A stretch of DNA of 64,000 bases from Zeus faber (taxonomy: Eukaryota > Chordata > Actinopteri > Zeiformes > Zeidae): assembly GCA_960531495.1 (NCBI GenBank), contig OY482855.1:1612001-1676000 (forward strand). The letters run 5' to 3'. Positions within the stretch are counted from its first letter, which is position 1. Each line of letters begins with the position of its first letter. The translations under genes and the position numbers were made by a program. This document shows positions 1 through 10,560 of the stretch, piece after piece. The notes beneath the pieces were generated by a model, which was given only the letters and a program-made list of their open reading frames with translations, had not been told where the DNA came from and did no database searches.

Positions 1-121
1 AGGGGAATTGCTTAAACGCTTCAGTCATTACTCTGTGTGACAGTGTCAGACAGTTTAAATACAATGGTGAACTAGTATATGCTGCTAAAGCGTTTTTGTC
101 AAACAGTTTTAGGCCCATACA
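1..121 (+). repeat. Partial A monomer at window edge
   Basis: This is the 3' part of an A monomer, starting inside aaaggggaattg and running through the gtgtgacagtgtcagac segment to the next unit boundary. It shows that the forward arm continues beyond the left edge, so its full length is unknown. Confidence 0.9.
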
Positions 122-928
122 ACATGTATTTATCGAGGTATGAGCATTTTCAGAACATTGGACGGTTTGCTGTCTAGCTGAATTAGAGAAACACCGAACC
201 ATTGTCTCTTCAGAGGTGAATGATTCAGAATGCTGCAGTACAGCATAGAAATTTTATTAATATGATGAACTATTATGTGCTTCCTAAGTTTTTCTCTCAG
301 ATTTCTATGCCCATCTAACATGTATTTCTGGAGTTATGATCATTTTCAGAACTTGTGACGGTTTGCTGTCTAACTGAATTAGAGAAACACCGAACCATTG
401 TCTCTTCAGAGGTGAATGATTCAGAATGCTGCAGTACAGCATAGAAATTTAATTAATATGATGAACTATTATGTGCTTCTTAAGTGTTTCTCACAGATTT
501 CTAGGCCCATCTAACATGTATTTGTGGAGTTATGATCATTCTCATCATTGTGTGCACATGTGGGAAAAAACGCATTTTCAGGCGATTTAAACGTCGAAAA
601 GGGGAATTGGTTAAACGCTTCAGTCATTACTCTGTGTGACAGTGTCAGACAGTTTAAATACAATGGTGAACTAGTATATGCTGCTAAAGTGTTGTTTGTC
701 AAACCGTTTTGGGCCCATGTAAAATGTATTTGTCGAGTTATGATTATTTTCATCATTGTGTGCACATGTGGGAAAAAACGCATTTTCAGCCGATTTAAAC
801 GTCGAAAAGGGAAATGGTTAAACGCTTCAGTCATTACTCTGTGTGACAGTGTCAGACAGTTTAAATACAATGGTGAACTAGTATATGCTGCAAAAGTGTT
901 GTTTGTCAAACAGTTTTGGGCCCATACA
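122..928 (+). repeat. A/B higher-order repeat, copy 1 (B-B-A-A)
   Basis: Four monomers: B 122-317, B 318-513, A 514-721 and A 722-928. The second A starts with a mutated boundary (aaaatgtattt in place of aacatgtattt) and is 207 bp long. The total of 807 bp matches the next copy. Confidence 0.9.
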
Positions 929-1736
929 ACATGTATTTGACGAGGTATGAGCATTTTCAGAACATTGGACGGTTTGCTGTCTAGCTGAATTAGAGAAACA
1001 CCGAACCATTGTCTCTTCAGAGGTGAATGATTCAGAATGCTGCAGTACAGCATAGAAGATTTATTAATATGATGAACTATTATGTGCTTCCTAAGTTTTT
1101 CTCTCAGATTTCTATGCCCATCTAACATGTATTTGTCGAGGTATGAGCATTTTCAGAACATTGGACGGTTTGCTGTCTAGCTGAATTAGAGAAACACCGA
1201 ACCATTGTCTCTTCAGAGGGGAATGATTCAGAATGCTGCAGTACAGCATAGAAAATTTATTAATATGATGAACTATTATGTGCTTCCTAAGTTTTTCTCT
1301 CAGATTTCTATGCCCATCTAACATGTATTTGTGGAGTTAGGATCATTTTCATCATAGTGTGCACATGTGGGAAAAAACGCATTTTCAGCCGATTTAAACG
1401 TCGAAAAGGGGAATTGGTTAAACGCTTCAGTCATTACTCTGTGTGACAGTGTCAGACAGTTTAAATACAATGGTGAACTAGTATATGCTGCTAAAGTGTT
1501 GTTTGTCAACCAGTTTTAGGCCCATCTAACATGTATTTGTCGAGTTATGATCATTTTCATCATTATGTGTACATGTGGGAAAAAACGCATTTTCAGCCGA
1601 TTTAAACGTCGAAAAGGGGAATTGCTTAAACGCTTCAGTCATTACTCTGTGTGACAGTGTCAGACAGATTAAATACAATGGTGAACTAGTATATGCCGCT
1701 AAAGCGTTGTTTGTCAAACAGTTTTAGGCCCATACA
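929..1736 (+). repeat. A/B higher-order repeat, copy 2 (B-B-A-A)
   Basis: Four monomers: B 929-1124, B 1125-1320, A 1321-1528 and A 1529-1736, 808 bp in all. The monomer order and lengths repeat those of the preceding copy, which is what defines the higher-order unit. Confidence 0.9.
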
Positions 1737-2532
1737 ACATGTATTTATCGAGGTATGAGCATTTTCAGAACATTGGACGGTTTGCTGTCTAGCTGAATTA
1801 GAGAAACACCGAACCATTGTCTCTTCAGAGGTGAATGATTCAGAATGCTGCAGTACAGCATAGAAAATTTATTAGTATGATGAACTATTATGTGCTTCCT
1901 AAGTTTTTCTCTCAGATTTCTATGCCCATCTAACATGTATTTCTGGAGTTATGATCATTTTCAGAACTTGTGACGGTTTGCTGTCTAACTGAATTAGAGA
2001 AACACCGAACCATTGTCTCTTCAGAGGTGAATGATTCAGAATGCTGCAGTACAGCATAGAAATTTAATTAATATGATGAACTATTATGTGCTTCTTAAGT
2101 GTTTCTCACAGATTTCTAGGCCCATCTAACATGTATTTGTGGAGTTATGATCATTTTCAGAACTTGTGACGGTTTGCTGTCTAGCTTAATTAGAGAAACA
2201 CCGAACCATTGTCTCTTCAGAGGTGAATGATTGAGAATGCTGCAGTACAGCATAGAAATTTAATTAATATGATGAACTATTATGTGCTTCCTATGTTTTT
2301 CTCTCAGATTTCTATGCCCATCTCACATGTATTTGTGGAGTTAGGATCATTTTCATCATTGTGTGCACATGTGGGAAAAAACGCATTTTCAGCCGATTTA
2401 AACGTCGAAAAGGGGAATTGGTTAAACGCTTCAGTCATTACTCTGTGTGACAGTGTCAGACAGTTTAAATACAATGGTGAACTAGTATATGCTGCTAAAG
2501 TGTTGTTTGTCAAACAGTTTTAGTCCCATACA
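1737..2532 (+). repeat. A/B higher-order repeat, variant copy 3 (B-B-B-A)
   Basis: Monomers are B 1737-1932, B 1933-2128, B 2129-2324 and A 2325-2532. A third B takes the place of the first A of the normal order. The next monomer begins at 2533 but is cut after about 15 bases by the Sat2 junction. Confidence 0.88.
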
Positions 2533-2555
2533 ACATGTATTTGTCGAGTCGAAAA
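2533..2555. other. Junction, A/B satellite to Sat2
   Basis: A monomer starts normally (acatgtatttgtcgagt) and then becomes Sat2 at gtcgaaaaac. The short word gtcga occurs on both sides of the join and would fit a microhomology-type junction. That mechanism is an inference. Confidence 0.75.
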
Positions 2556-3244
2556 ACTTCAAAATATACAACGCCGAAAAATATCACAAATACTTCAAAA
2601 TTTACAACCCAGATAAATATCCCAAAAACGACTTACGGAAAATGTCGAAAAACGTCAAAATACACAACGCCAAAAAATGTCCCAAAAACGTCAAAATATA
2701 CAACCCAGGTAATATCCCAAAAACGATATAAAACTATGTCGAAAAACGTCAAAATATACAACGCCAAAAAATATCCCAAAAACTACATAATACTATGTCG
2801 AAAAACATCAAAATATACCACGTCGAAAAATATCACAATAACGTAAAAATATACAACCCAGATAAATATCCCAAAAAACGACATAATATACGATGTCGAA
2901 AAAAGTCAACATATACAACACCAAAAAATGTCCCAAAAACGTCAAAATATACAACCCAGAAAAAAATCCCAAAAACGATATATTACTATGTCGAAAAACG
3001 TCAAAATATACAACGCCAAAAAATATCCCAGAAACTACATTATACTATGTCGAAAAAAGTCAAAATATACAACGCCAAATATGTCCCAAAAACGTCAAAA
3101 TATACAACCCAGAGAAATATCCCAAAAACGACATAATACTATGTCAAAAAACGTCCAAATATACAACACGAAAAAATTTCCCAAAAACGACATAATACTA
3201 TGTTGAAAAACGTCAAAATATACCACGTCGAAAAATATCACAAT

Positions 3245-3660
3245 AACGTAAAAATATACAACCCAGATAAATATTCCAAAAACGACATACTTGTTACGTC
3301 GAAAAAAGTCAAAATATACAATGCCAAAATATGTCCAAAGACGTCAAAATATACAACCCAGATAAATATCCCAAGAACGACATACTTGTTACGTCGAAAA
3401 AAGGCAAAATATACAACACCAAAAAATATCCAAAAAACTACATAATACTATGTCGAAAAACGTCAAAATATACAACGCCAAAATATGTCCCAAAAACGTC
3501 AAAATATACAACCCAGATAAATATCCCAAAAACAATATATTACTATGTCGAAAAACGTCAAAAAATACAACGCCAAAAAATATCCCAAAAACTACATAAT
3601 ACTATGTCGAAGAACGTCAAAATATACAACACCAAAAAATATCCCAAAAACTACATAATA
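3245..3660 (+). repeat. Sat2 segmental duplication, copy 1
   Basis: This ~0.4-kb stretch contains the rare variants acttgttacgtcg (twice), atgtccaaagacgtc and tgtcgaagaacg. The same variants in the same order recur about 2020 bp downstream. Confidence 0.8.
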
Positions 3661-5264
3661 CTCTGTCGAAAAACGTCAAAATATACAACGCCGAAAAATA
3701 TCACAAATACTTCAAAATTTACAACCCAGATAAATATTCCAAAAATGACATGATACTATGCCGAAAAACGTCAAAATATACAACGCCGAAAAATATCCCA
3801 AAAACGACATACTATACTATGTCAAAAAAAGTCAAAATATACAACACCAAAAAATATCCCAAAAACTACATAATACTATGTCGAAAAACATCAAAATATA
3901 CCACGTCGAAAAATATCACAATAACGTAAAAATATACAACCCAGATAAATATCCCAAAAAACGACATAATATACTATGTCGAAAAAAGTCAAAATATACA
4001 GCGCCAAAAAATGTCCCAAAAACGTCAAAATATACAACCCAGATAAAAATCCCAAAAACGATATATTACTATGTCGAAAAACGTCAAAATATACAACGCC
4101 AAAAATTATCCCAAAAACTACATAATACTATGTCGAAAAACGTCAAAATATACCACGTCGAAAAATATCACAAAAACTTCAAAATATACAACCCAGATAA
4201 ATATTCCAAAAATGACTTACTAAACTATGTCGAAAAAAGCCAAAATATACAACGCCAAAATATGTCCCAAAAACGTCAAACTTTACAACCCAGATAAATA
4301 TCCCAAAAATGACATAATACTATGCCGAAAAACGTCAAAATATACAACGCCAAAAAATATCCCAAAAACGACATAATACTATATCGAAAAACGTCAAAAT
4401 ATACAACGCCAAAATATGTCCCAAAAACGTCAAACTTTACAACCCAGATAAATATCCCAAAAATGACATAATACTATGCCGAAAAACGTCAAAATATACA
4501 ACGCCGAAAAATATCCCAAAAACGACATACTATATTTGTCAAAAAAAGTCAAAATATACAGCGCCAAAAAATGTCCCAAAAACGTCAAAATATACAACCC
4601 AGATAAAAATCCCAAAAACGATTTATTACCATGTCGAAAAACGTCAAAATATACAACGCCAAAAAATATCCCAAAAACTGCATAATACTATGTCGAAAAA
4701 CGTCAAAATATACCACGTCGAAAAATATCACAATAACGTAAAAATATACAACCCAGATAAATATTCCAAAAATGACATACTAAACTATGTCGAAAAAAGC
4801 CAAAATATACAGCGCCAAAATATGTCCAAAAACGTCAAAATATACAACCCAGATAAATATCCCAAAAAAGGACATAATATACTATGTCGAAAAAAGTCAA
4901 CATACACAACACCAAAAAATATCCCAAAAACTACATAATACTATGTCAAAAAACGTAAAAAAATATACCATGCCGAAAAATATCACAAATACTTCAAAAT
5001 ATACAACTCAGATAAATAAGCCAAAAACGACATCCAAAAAAAGTCGAAAAACGTCTATATATACAACGCCAAAAAATATCCCAAAAATGACATAATACCA
5101 TGTCGAAAAACGTCAAAATATAAAACGCCGAAAAATATCCCAAAAACTACATATTATACTATGTCGAAAAAAGTCAAAATATACAACTCCAAAAAATATC
5201 CCAAAAACTAGAGAATACTATGTCGAAAAATGTCAAAATATACAACGCCGAAAAATGTCACAAA

Positions 5265-5678
5265 TACTTCAAAGTATACAACCCAGATAAATATTCCAAA
5301 AACGACATACTTGTTACGTCGAAAAAAGTCAAAATATACAACGCCAAAATATGTCCAAAGACGTCAAAATATACAACCCAGGTAAAAATCCCAAGAACGA
5401 CATACTTGTTACGTCGAAAAAAGTCAAAATATACAACACCAAAAAATATCCCAAAAACTACATAATACTATGTCGAAAAACGTCAAAATATACAACGCCA
5501 AAATATGTCCCTAAAACGTCAAAATATACAACCCTGAGAAATATCCCAAAAACAATTTATTACTATGTCGAAAAACGTCAAAAAATACAACGCCAAAAAA
5601 TATCCCAAAAACTACATAATAATAGGTCGAAGAACGTCAAAATATACAACACCAAAAAACATCCCAAAAACTAGATAA
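5265..5678 (+). repeat. Sat2 segmental duplication, copy 2
   Basis: Second copy of the rare-variant block, offset about 2020 bp from the first, with scattered substitutions (caggtaaaaat for cagataaatat). It runs to the right edge of Sat2, so the junction with the inverted A/B arm lies at or inside this block. Confidence 0.8.
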
Positions 5679-5690
5679 TTCCTATCTGTC
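5679..5690. other. Junction, Sat2 to inverted A/B satellite
   Basis: Sat2 text ends around ctagataatt. From about 5685 the sequence is reverse-complement A monomer, starting mid-unit at ctgtcactgtcacacag. The missing first part of that monomer places the breakpoint inside a repeat unit. Confidence 0.8.
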
Positions 5691-5822
5691 ACTGTCACAC
5701 AGAGTAATGACTGTAGCTTTTAACCAATTCGCCTTTTTTCGACGTTTAAATCGGCTGAAAATGCATTTTTTCCCACATGTGCACACTATGATGAAAATGA
5801 TCATAACTCCACAAATACATGT
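5685..5822 (-). repeat. Partial inverted A monomer
   Basis: A-type unit missing its first part because of the Sat2 junction. It retains gtcacacagagtaatgac and cccacatgtgcacac. Confidence 0.85.
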
Positions 5823-6403
5823 TAGATGGGCATAGAAATCTGTGAGAAACATTTAAGAAGCACATAATAGTTCATCATATTAATTTAATTTCTATGCTGT
5901 ACTGCAGCATTCTGAATCATTCACCTCTGAAGAGACAATGGTTCAGTGTTTCTCTAATTCAGCTAGACAGCAAACCGTCCAAAGTTCTGAAAATTATCAT
6001 AACTCGAAAAATTCATGTTAGATGGGCTTAAAACTCTGTGAGAAACACTTATGGACCACATAATAGTTCATCATATTAATCAAATTTCTATGCTGTACTG
6101 CAGCATTCTGAACCATTCACCTTTGATGAGACAATGGTTCAGTGTTTCAGATTCAGCTAGACAGCAAACCGTCCAAAGTTCTGACGTGATCAAAACTCCA
6201 CAAATACATGTTAGATGGGCCTAGAGGTCTGTGAGAAACACTTAAGAAGCACATAATAGTTCCTCATATTAGATTTCAATGGTGTACGGCAGCATTCTGA
6301 ATCATTCACCTATAAAGAGACAAAGGTTCGGTGTTTCTCTAATTCAGCTAGACCGCAAATCGTCCAAAGTTCTGAAAATGATCATAACTCGAAAAATACA
6401 TTT
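5823..6403 (-). repeat. Three inverted B monomers
   Basis: Units at 5823-6018 (196 bp), 6019-6211 (193 bp) and 6212-6403 (192 bp), recognised by ctgtactgcagcattctg and gctagacagcaaaccg. The third ends in a variant boundary (acatttta). Confidence 0.85.
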
Positions 6404-7027
6404 TATATGGGCCTAAAACTGTTTGACCAACAACACTTTAGCAGCATATACTAGTTCATCATTGTATTTAAACTGTCTGTCACTGTCACACAGAGTAATG
6501 ACTGTAGCTTATAACCAATTCGCCTTTTCGACGTTTAAATCGGCTGAAAATGCGTTTTTTCCCACATGTGCACACTATGATGAAAATGATCATAACTCGA
6601 CAAATACATTTTATTTGGGCCTAAAACTGTTTGACAAACAACACTTTAGCAGCATATACTAGTTCACTATTGTATTTAAACTGTCTGGCACTGTCACACA
6701 GAGTAATGACTGAAGTGTTTAACCAATTCGCCGTTTCGACGTTTAAATCGGCTGAAAATGCGTATTTTCCCACATGTGCACACTATGATCAAAATGATCA
6801 AACCCTGACAAATACATTTTAAATGGGCCTAAAACTGTTTGACATACAACACTTTAGCAGCACATACTAGTTATTCATTGTATTTAAACTGTCTGACACT
6901 GTCACACAGAGTAATGACTGAAGCTTTAAACCAAATCGCCTTTTCGACGTTTAAATCGGCTGAAAACGCATTTTTTCCCACATGTGCACACTATGATGAA
7001 AATGATCATAACTCAACAAATACATAT
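6404..7027 (-). repeat. Three inverted A monomers
   Basis: Units at 6404-6611, 6612-6819 and 6820-7027, each 208 bp. Several have the boundary word acattt rather than acatgt, a variant almost confined to this arm. Confidence 0.85.
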
Positions 7028-7223
7028 TAGATGGGCCTAGAACTCTGTGAGAAACACTTAAGAAGGACATAATAGTTCATCATATTAATTACATTTCTAT
7101 GCTGTACTGCAGCATTCTGAATCATTCACCGCTGAAGAGACAATGGTTCGGTGTTTCTCTAATTCAGCTAGACAGCAAACCGTTCAAAGTTCTGAAAATG
7201 CTCATAACTCAACAAATACATGT
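7028..7223 (-). repeat. Inverted B monomer
   Basis: A 196-bp B-type unit with gctgaagagacaatgg in place of the commoner tctgaagagacaatgg. Confidence 0.85.
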
Positions 7224-7419
7224 TGTATGGGACTAAAACTGTTTGACAAACAACACTTTAGCAGCACATACTAGTTCATCATAGTATTTAAACTGAAGTA
7301 TTTTAATGACTGAAGCATTTAACCAATTCGCCTTTTCGATGTTTCAATCGGCTGAAAATGCGTTTTTTCCCACATGTGCACACTATGATGAAAATGATCA
7401 TAACTCGACAAATACATTT
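7224..7419 (-). repeat. Inverted A monomer with 12-bp deletion
   Basis: An A-type unit of 196 bp. The gtctgacactgtcacacag region is replaced by a shorter gaagtattt stretch, so the unit is 12 bp short of the 208-bp norm. Confidence 0.8.
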
Positions 7420-7627
7420 TAAATGGGCCTAAAACTGTTTGACAAACAACACTTTAGCAGCACATACTAGTTCATCATTGCATTTAAACTGTCTGACACT
7501 GTCACACAGAGTAATGACTGAAGCTTTTAACCAATTCGCCATTTCGACGTTTAAATATACTGAAAATGCGGTTTTTCCCACATGTGCACACTATGATGAA
7601 AATGATCAGAACTCCAGAAATACATGT
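7420..7627 (-). repeat. Inverted A monomer
   Basis: A 208-bp A-type unit. It has tttaaatatactgaaaat where other copies read tttaaatcggctgaaaat. Confidence 0.85.
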
Positions 7628-8019
7628 TAGATGGGCCTAAAACTCTGTGAGAAACACTTAAGAAGCACAAAATAGTTCATCATATAAATTACATTTCTAT
7701 GCTGTACTGCAGCATTCTGAATCATTCACCGCTGAAGAGACAATGGTTCGGTGTTTCTCTAATTCAGCTAGACAGCAAACCGTCAAAAGTTCTGAAAATG
7801 ATCATAACTCCACAAATACATGTTAGATGGGCATAGTAATCCGTGAGAAACACTTAAGAAGCACATAATAGTTCATCATTTTAATTAAATTTCTATGCTG
7901 TACTGCAGCATTCTGAATCATTCACTTATGAAGAGACAATGGTTCGGTGTTTCTCTAACACAGCTAGACAGCAAATCGTTCAAAGTTCTGAAAATGCTCA
8001 TAACTCGACAAATACATGT
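7628..8019 (-). repeat. Two inverted B monomers
   Basis: Units at 7628-7823 and 7824-8019, 196 bp each. The second has cttatgaagagacaatgg and ctaacacagctagac variants. Confidence 0.85.
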
Positions 8020-8417
8020 TGTATGGGACTAAAACTGTTTGACAAGCAACACTTTAGCAGCACAGACTAGTTCATCATATTAATTAAATTTCTATGCTGT
8101 ACTGCAGCATTCTGAATCATTCACCTCTGAAGAGACAATGGTTCGGTGTTTCTCTAATTCAGCTAGATACCAAACCGTCCAAAGTTCTGAAAATGATCAT
8201 AACTCGAAAAATACATGTTGTATGGGACTAAAACTGTTTGACAAGCAACACTTTAGCAGCACAGACTAGTTCATCATATTAATTAAATTTCTATGCTGTA
8301 CTGCAGCATTCTGAATCATTCACCTCTGAAGAGACAATGGTTCGGTGTTTCTCTAATTCAGCTAGATACCAAACCGTCCAAAGTTCTGAAAATGATCATA
8401 ACTCGAAAAATACATGT
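8020..8417 (-). repeat. Two A/B chimaeric monomers in tandem
   Basis: Two 199-bp units, 8020-8218 and 8219-8417, look identical by eye. Each begins as A (gtttgacaagcaacacttt, agcagcacagactag) and switches to B at the shared word tagttcatcat, continuing attaattaaatttctatg. Both carry the rare gctagataccaaaccg. The chimaera therefore formed once by exchange between A and B at their common 11-mer and was then duplicated in tandem. Confidence 0.88.
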
Positions 8418-9014
8418 TAGATGGGCCTAAAACTCTGTGAGAAACACTTATGGGGCTCATAATAGTTCATCATATTAATCAAATTTCTATGCTGTACTGT
8501 AGCATTGTGAATCATTCACTTATGAAGAGACAATGGTTCGGTGTTTCTCTAATTCAGCTAGACAGCAAACCGTCCAAAGTTCTGAAAATGATCATAACTC
8601 CACAAATACATGTTAGATGGGTCTAGAACTCTGTGAGAAAAACTGAAGAAGCACATAAAAGTTCATCAAATTAATTAAATTCATATGCTGTACTGCAGCA
8701 TTCTGAATCATTCACCTCTGAAGAGACAATGGTTCGGTGTTTCTCTAATTCAGCTAGACAGCAAACCGTCCCAAGTTCTGAAAATGCTCATAGCTCGACA
8801 AATACATGTTAGATGGGCCTAAAACTCTGTGAGAAACACTTATGGAGCACATAATAGTTCATCATATTGATCAAATTGATCAAATTTTAATGCTGTACTG
8901 CACCATTCTGAACCATTCACCTCTGAAGAGACAATGGTTCGGTGTTTCTCTAATTCAGCTAGACAGCAAACCGTCCAAAGTTCTGAAAATGCTCATAACT
9001 CTACAAATACATGT
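8418..9014 (-). repeat. Three inverted B monomers, last with internal duplication
   Basis: Units at 8418-8613, 8614-8809 and 8810-9014. The last is 205 bp because a 9-bp word is duplicated (ttgatcaaattgatcaaat). Confidence 0.82.
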
Positions 9015-9430
9015 TGTATGGGACTAAAACTGTTTGACAAACAACACTTTAGCAGCACATACTTGTTCATCATAGTATTTAAACTGTCTGACACTGTCAC
9101 ACAGAGTAATGACTGAAGCGTTTAACCAATTCGCCTTTTCGACGTTTAAATCCGCTGAAAATGCGTTTTTTCCCACATGTGCACACTATGATGAAAATGA
9201 TCATAACTCGACAAATACATTTTATATGGGCCTAAAACTGTTTGACATACAACACTTTAGCAGCTTATACTAGTTCATCATTGTATTTAAACTGTCTGAC
9301 ACTGTCACCGAGAGTAATGACTGAAGCTTTTAACCAATTCGCCTTTTCGACGTTTAAATCGGCTGAAAATGCATTTTTCCCCACATGTGCACACTATGAT
9401 GAAAATTATCATAACTCCACAAAAACATGT
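9015..9430 (-). repeat. Two inverted A monomers
   Basis: Units at 9015-9222 and 9223-9430, 208 bp each. The second has gtcaccgagagtaatgac in place of gtcacacagagtaatgac. Confidence 0.85.
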
Positions 9431-9822
9431 TAGATGGGTCTAGAAGTCTGTGAGAAACACTTAAGAAGCACATAATAGTTCATCATATTAATTAAATTTC
9501 TATGCTGTACTGCAGCATTCTGAATCATTCACCTCTGAAGAGACAATGGGTCGGTGTTTCTCTAATTCAGTTAGACAGCAAACCGTCCAAAGTTCTGAAA
9601 ATTATCATAACTCGAAAAATTCATGTTAGATGGGCTTAAAACTCTGTGAGAAACACTTATGGACCACATAATAGTTCATCATATTAATCAAATTTCTATG
9701 CTGTACTGCAGCATTCTGAACCATTCACCTTTGATGAGACAATGGTTCAGTGTTTCTCTAATTCAGCTAGAAAGCAAACCGTTCAAAGTTCTGAAACTGC
9801 TCATAACTCGACAAATAGATGT
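9431..9822 (-). repeat. Two inverted B monomers
   Basis: Units at 9431-9626 and 9627-9822, 196 bp each. The first resembles the unit at 5823-6018, sharing aaattatcataactcg and aaattcatgtt. This suggests a longer segment duplicated within the arm. Confidence 0.82.
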
Positions 9823-10021
9823 TGTATGGGACTAAAACTGTTTGACAAACAACACTTTAGCAGCACAGACTAGTTCATCATATTAATTACATTTCTATGC
9901 TGTACTGCAGCATTCTGAATCATTCACCTCTGAAGAGACAATGGTTCGGTGTTTCTCTAATTCAGCTAGACAGCAAACCGTCCACAGTTCTGAAAATGAT
10001 CATAACTCCACAGATACATGT
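9823..10021 (-). repeat. A/B chimaeric monomer
   Basis: A 199-bp unit with the same A-to-B switch at tagttcatcat as the pair at 8020-8417, but with attaattacatttc after the switch and a normal gctagacagc. It is either a separate exchange or an older relative. Confidence 0.82.
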
Positions 10022-10218
10022 TAGATGGTTCTAGAACTCTGTGAGAAAAAACTTAAGAAGCACATAATAGTTCATCAAATTAATCAAATTTCTATGCTGT
10101 ACTGCACCATTCTGAATCATTCACCGCTGAAGAGACAATGGTTCGGTGTTTCTCTAATTCAGCTAGACAGCAAACCATCAAAAGTTCTGAAAATGATCGT
10201 TACTCCACAAATACATGT
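10022..10218 (-). repeat. Inverted B monomer
   Basis: A 197-bp B-type unit with ctgtactgcaccattctg and caaaccatcaaaagttc variants. Confidence 0.82.
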
Positions 10219-10426
10219 TATATGGGACTAAAACTGTTTGACAAACAACACTTTAGCAGCACAGACTAGTTAGTCATAGTATTCAAACTGTCTGACACTG
10301 TCACACAGAGTAATGACTGAAGCGTTTAACCTATTCGCCTTTTCGACGTTTAAATCGTTTGAAAATTTGTTTTTTCCCACATGTGCACACTATGATGAAG
10401 ATGATCATAACTCGACAAATACATGT
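10219..10426 (-). repeat. Inverted A monomer
   Basis: A 208-bp A-type unit. It reads atcgtttgaaaatttg where other copies have atcggctgaaaatgcg. Confidence 0.82.
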
Positions 10427-10560
10427 TGTATGGGACTAAAACTGTTTGACAAGCAACACTTTAGCATCACATACTTGTTCCTCATAGTATTTAAACTGTC
10501 TGACACTGTCACACAGAGTAATGACTGTCTGAAAATGATCATAACTCGAAAAATACATGT
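10427..10560 (-). repeat. Deleted A/B chimaera, 134 bp
   Basis: The unit begins as A through cacagagtaatgactg and then jumps to the B ending tctgaaaatgatcataac. About 70 bp of monomer is lost at the join. Confidence 0.82.

Larger units (their letters stand above)
1..2547 (+). repeat. A/B satellite array, forward arm
   Basis: The array is made of two monomer types that both begin with acatgtattt. Type A is 208 bp and carries gcacatgtggg, aaacgtcgaaaagg and gtgtgacagtgtcagac. Type B is 196 bp and carries gacggtttgctgtct, agagaaacaccgaacc and tgctgcagtacagcat. Starting at 122 the order is B B A A B B A A B B B A, after a partial A at the window edge. Monomer lengths hold almost to the base (196 and 208, one A of 207). 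Each monomer holds an open frame of about 63 codons on the minus strand. These frames simply fill one monomer, and the A-type ones begin at TTG, so I do not call them genes. The array is cut by the window start and ends where Sat2 begins. Confidence 0.95.
2548..5680 (+). repeat. Sat2, AT-rich satellite of 59/95-bp units
   Basis: The basic module is about 36 bp (cgtcaaaatatacaac, then gccaaaaaa or ccagataaa, then tatcccaaaaa). A ~23-bp spacer (acataatactatgtcgaaa type) follows one or two modules, giving 59-bp or 95-bp units. Module ends alternate between acgccaaaaaat and acccagataaat. The plus strand has overlapping open frames (longest about 179 codons, peptide words SKNVKIYN and NPDKYPKN) in all three phases. 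Overlapping frames and a unit length that is not a multiple of three indicate repeat artefacts. I see no promoter, splice-site pattern or codon-level conservation. I do not recognise this satellite family. Confidence 0.95.

Noticed and set aside
511..1128. 205-codon minus-strand frame in the A/B array and the ~63-codon frames in single monomers
   Set aside because: Each frame just fills one or a few monomers. The A-type frames start at TTG, and monomer lengths of 196 and 208 are not multiples of three. No expression signals are seen.
2548..5680. CRISPR array in Sat2
   Set aside because: The units have no unique spacers; the supposed spacers are themselves repeated. No cas genes are present and the context is eukaryotic.
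6520..6550. CENP-B box in the A monomer (ttttcgacgtttaaatcggc)
   Set aside because: TTCG and CGG are present, but their spacing is three bases too long and the required central A is missing, so it does not fit the TTCG-4-A-2-CGGG pattern.
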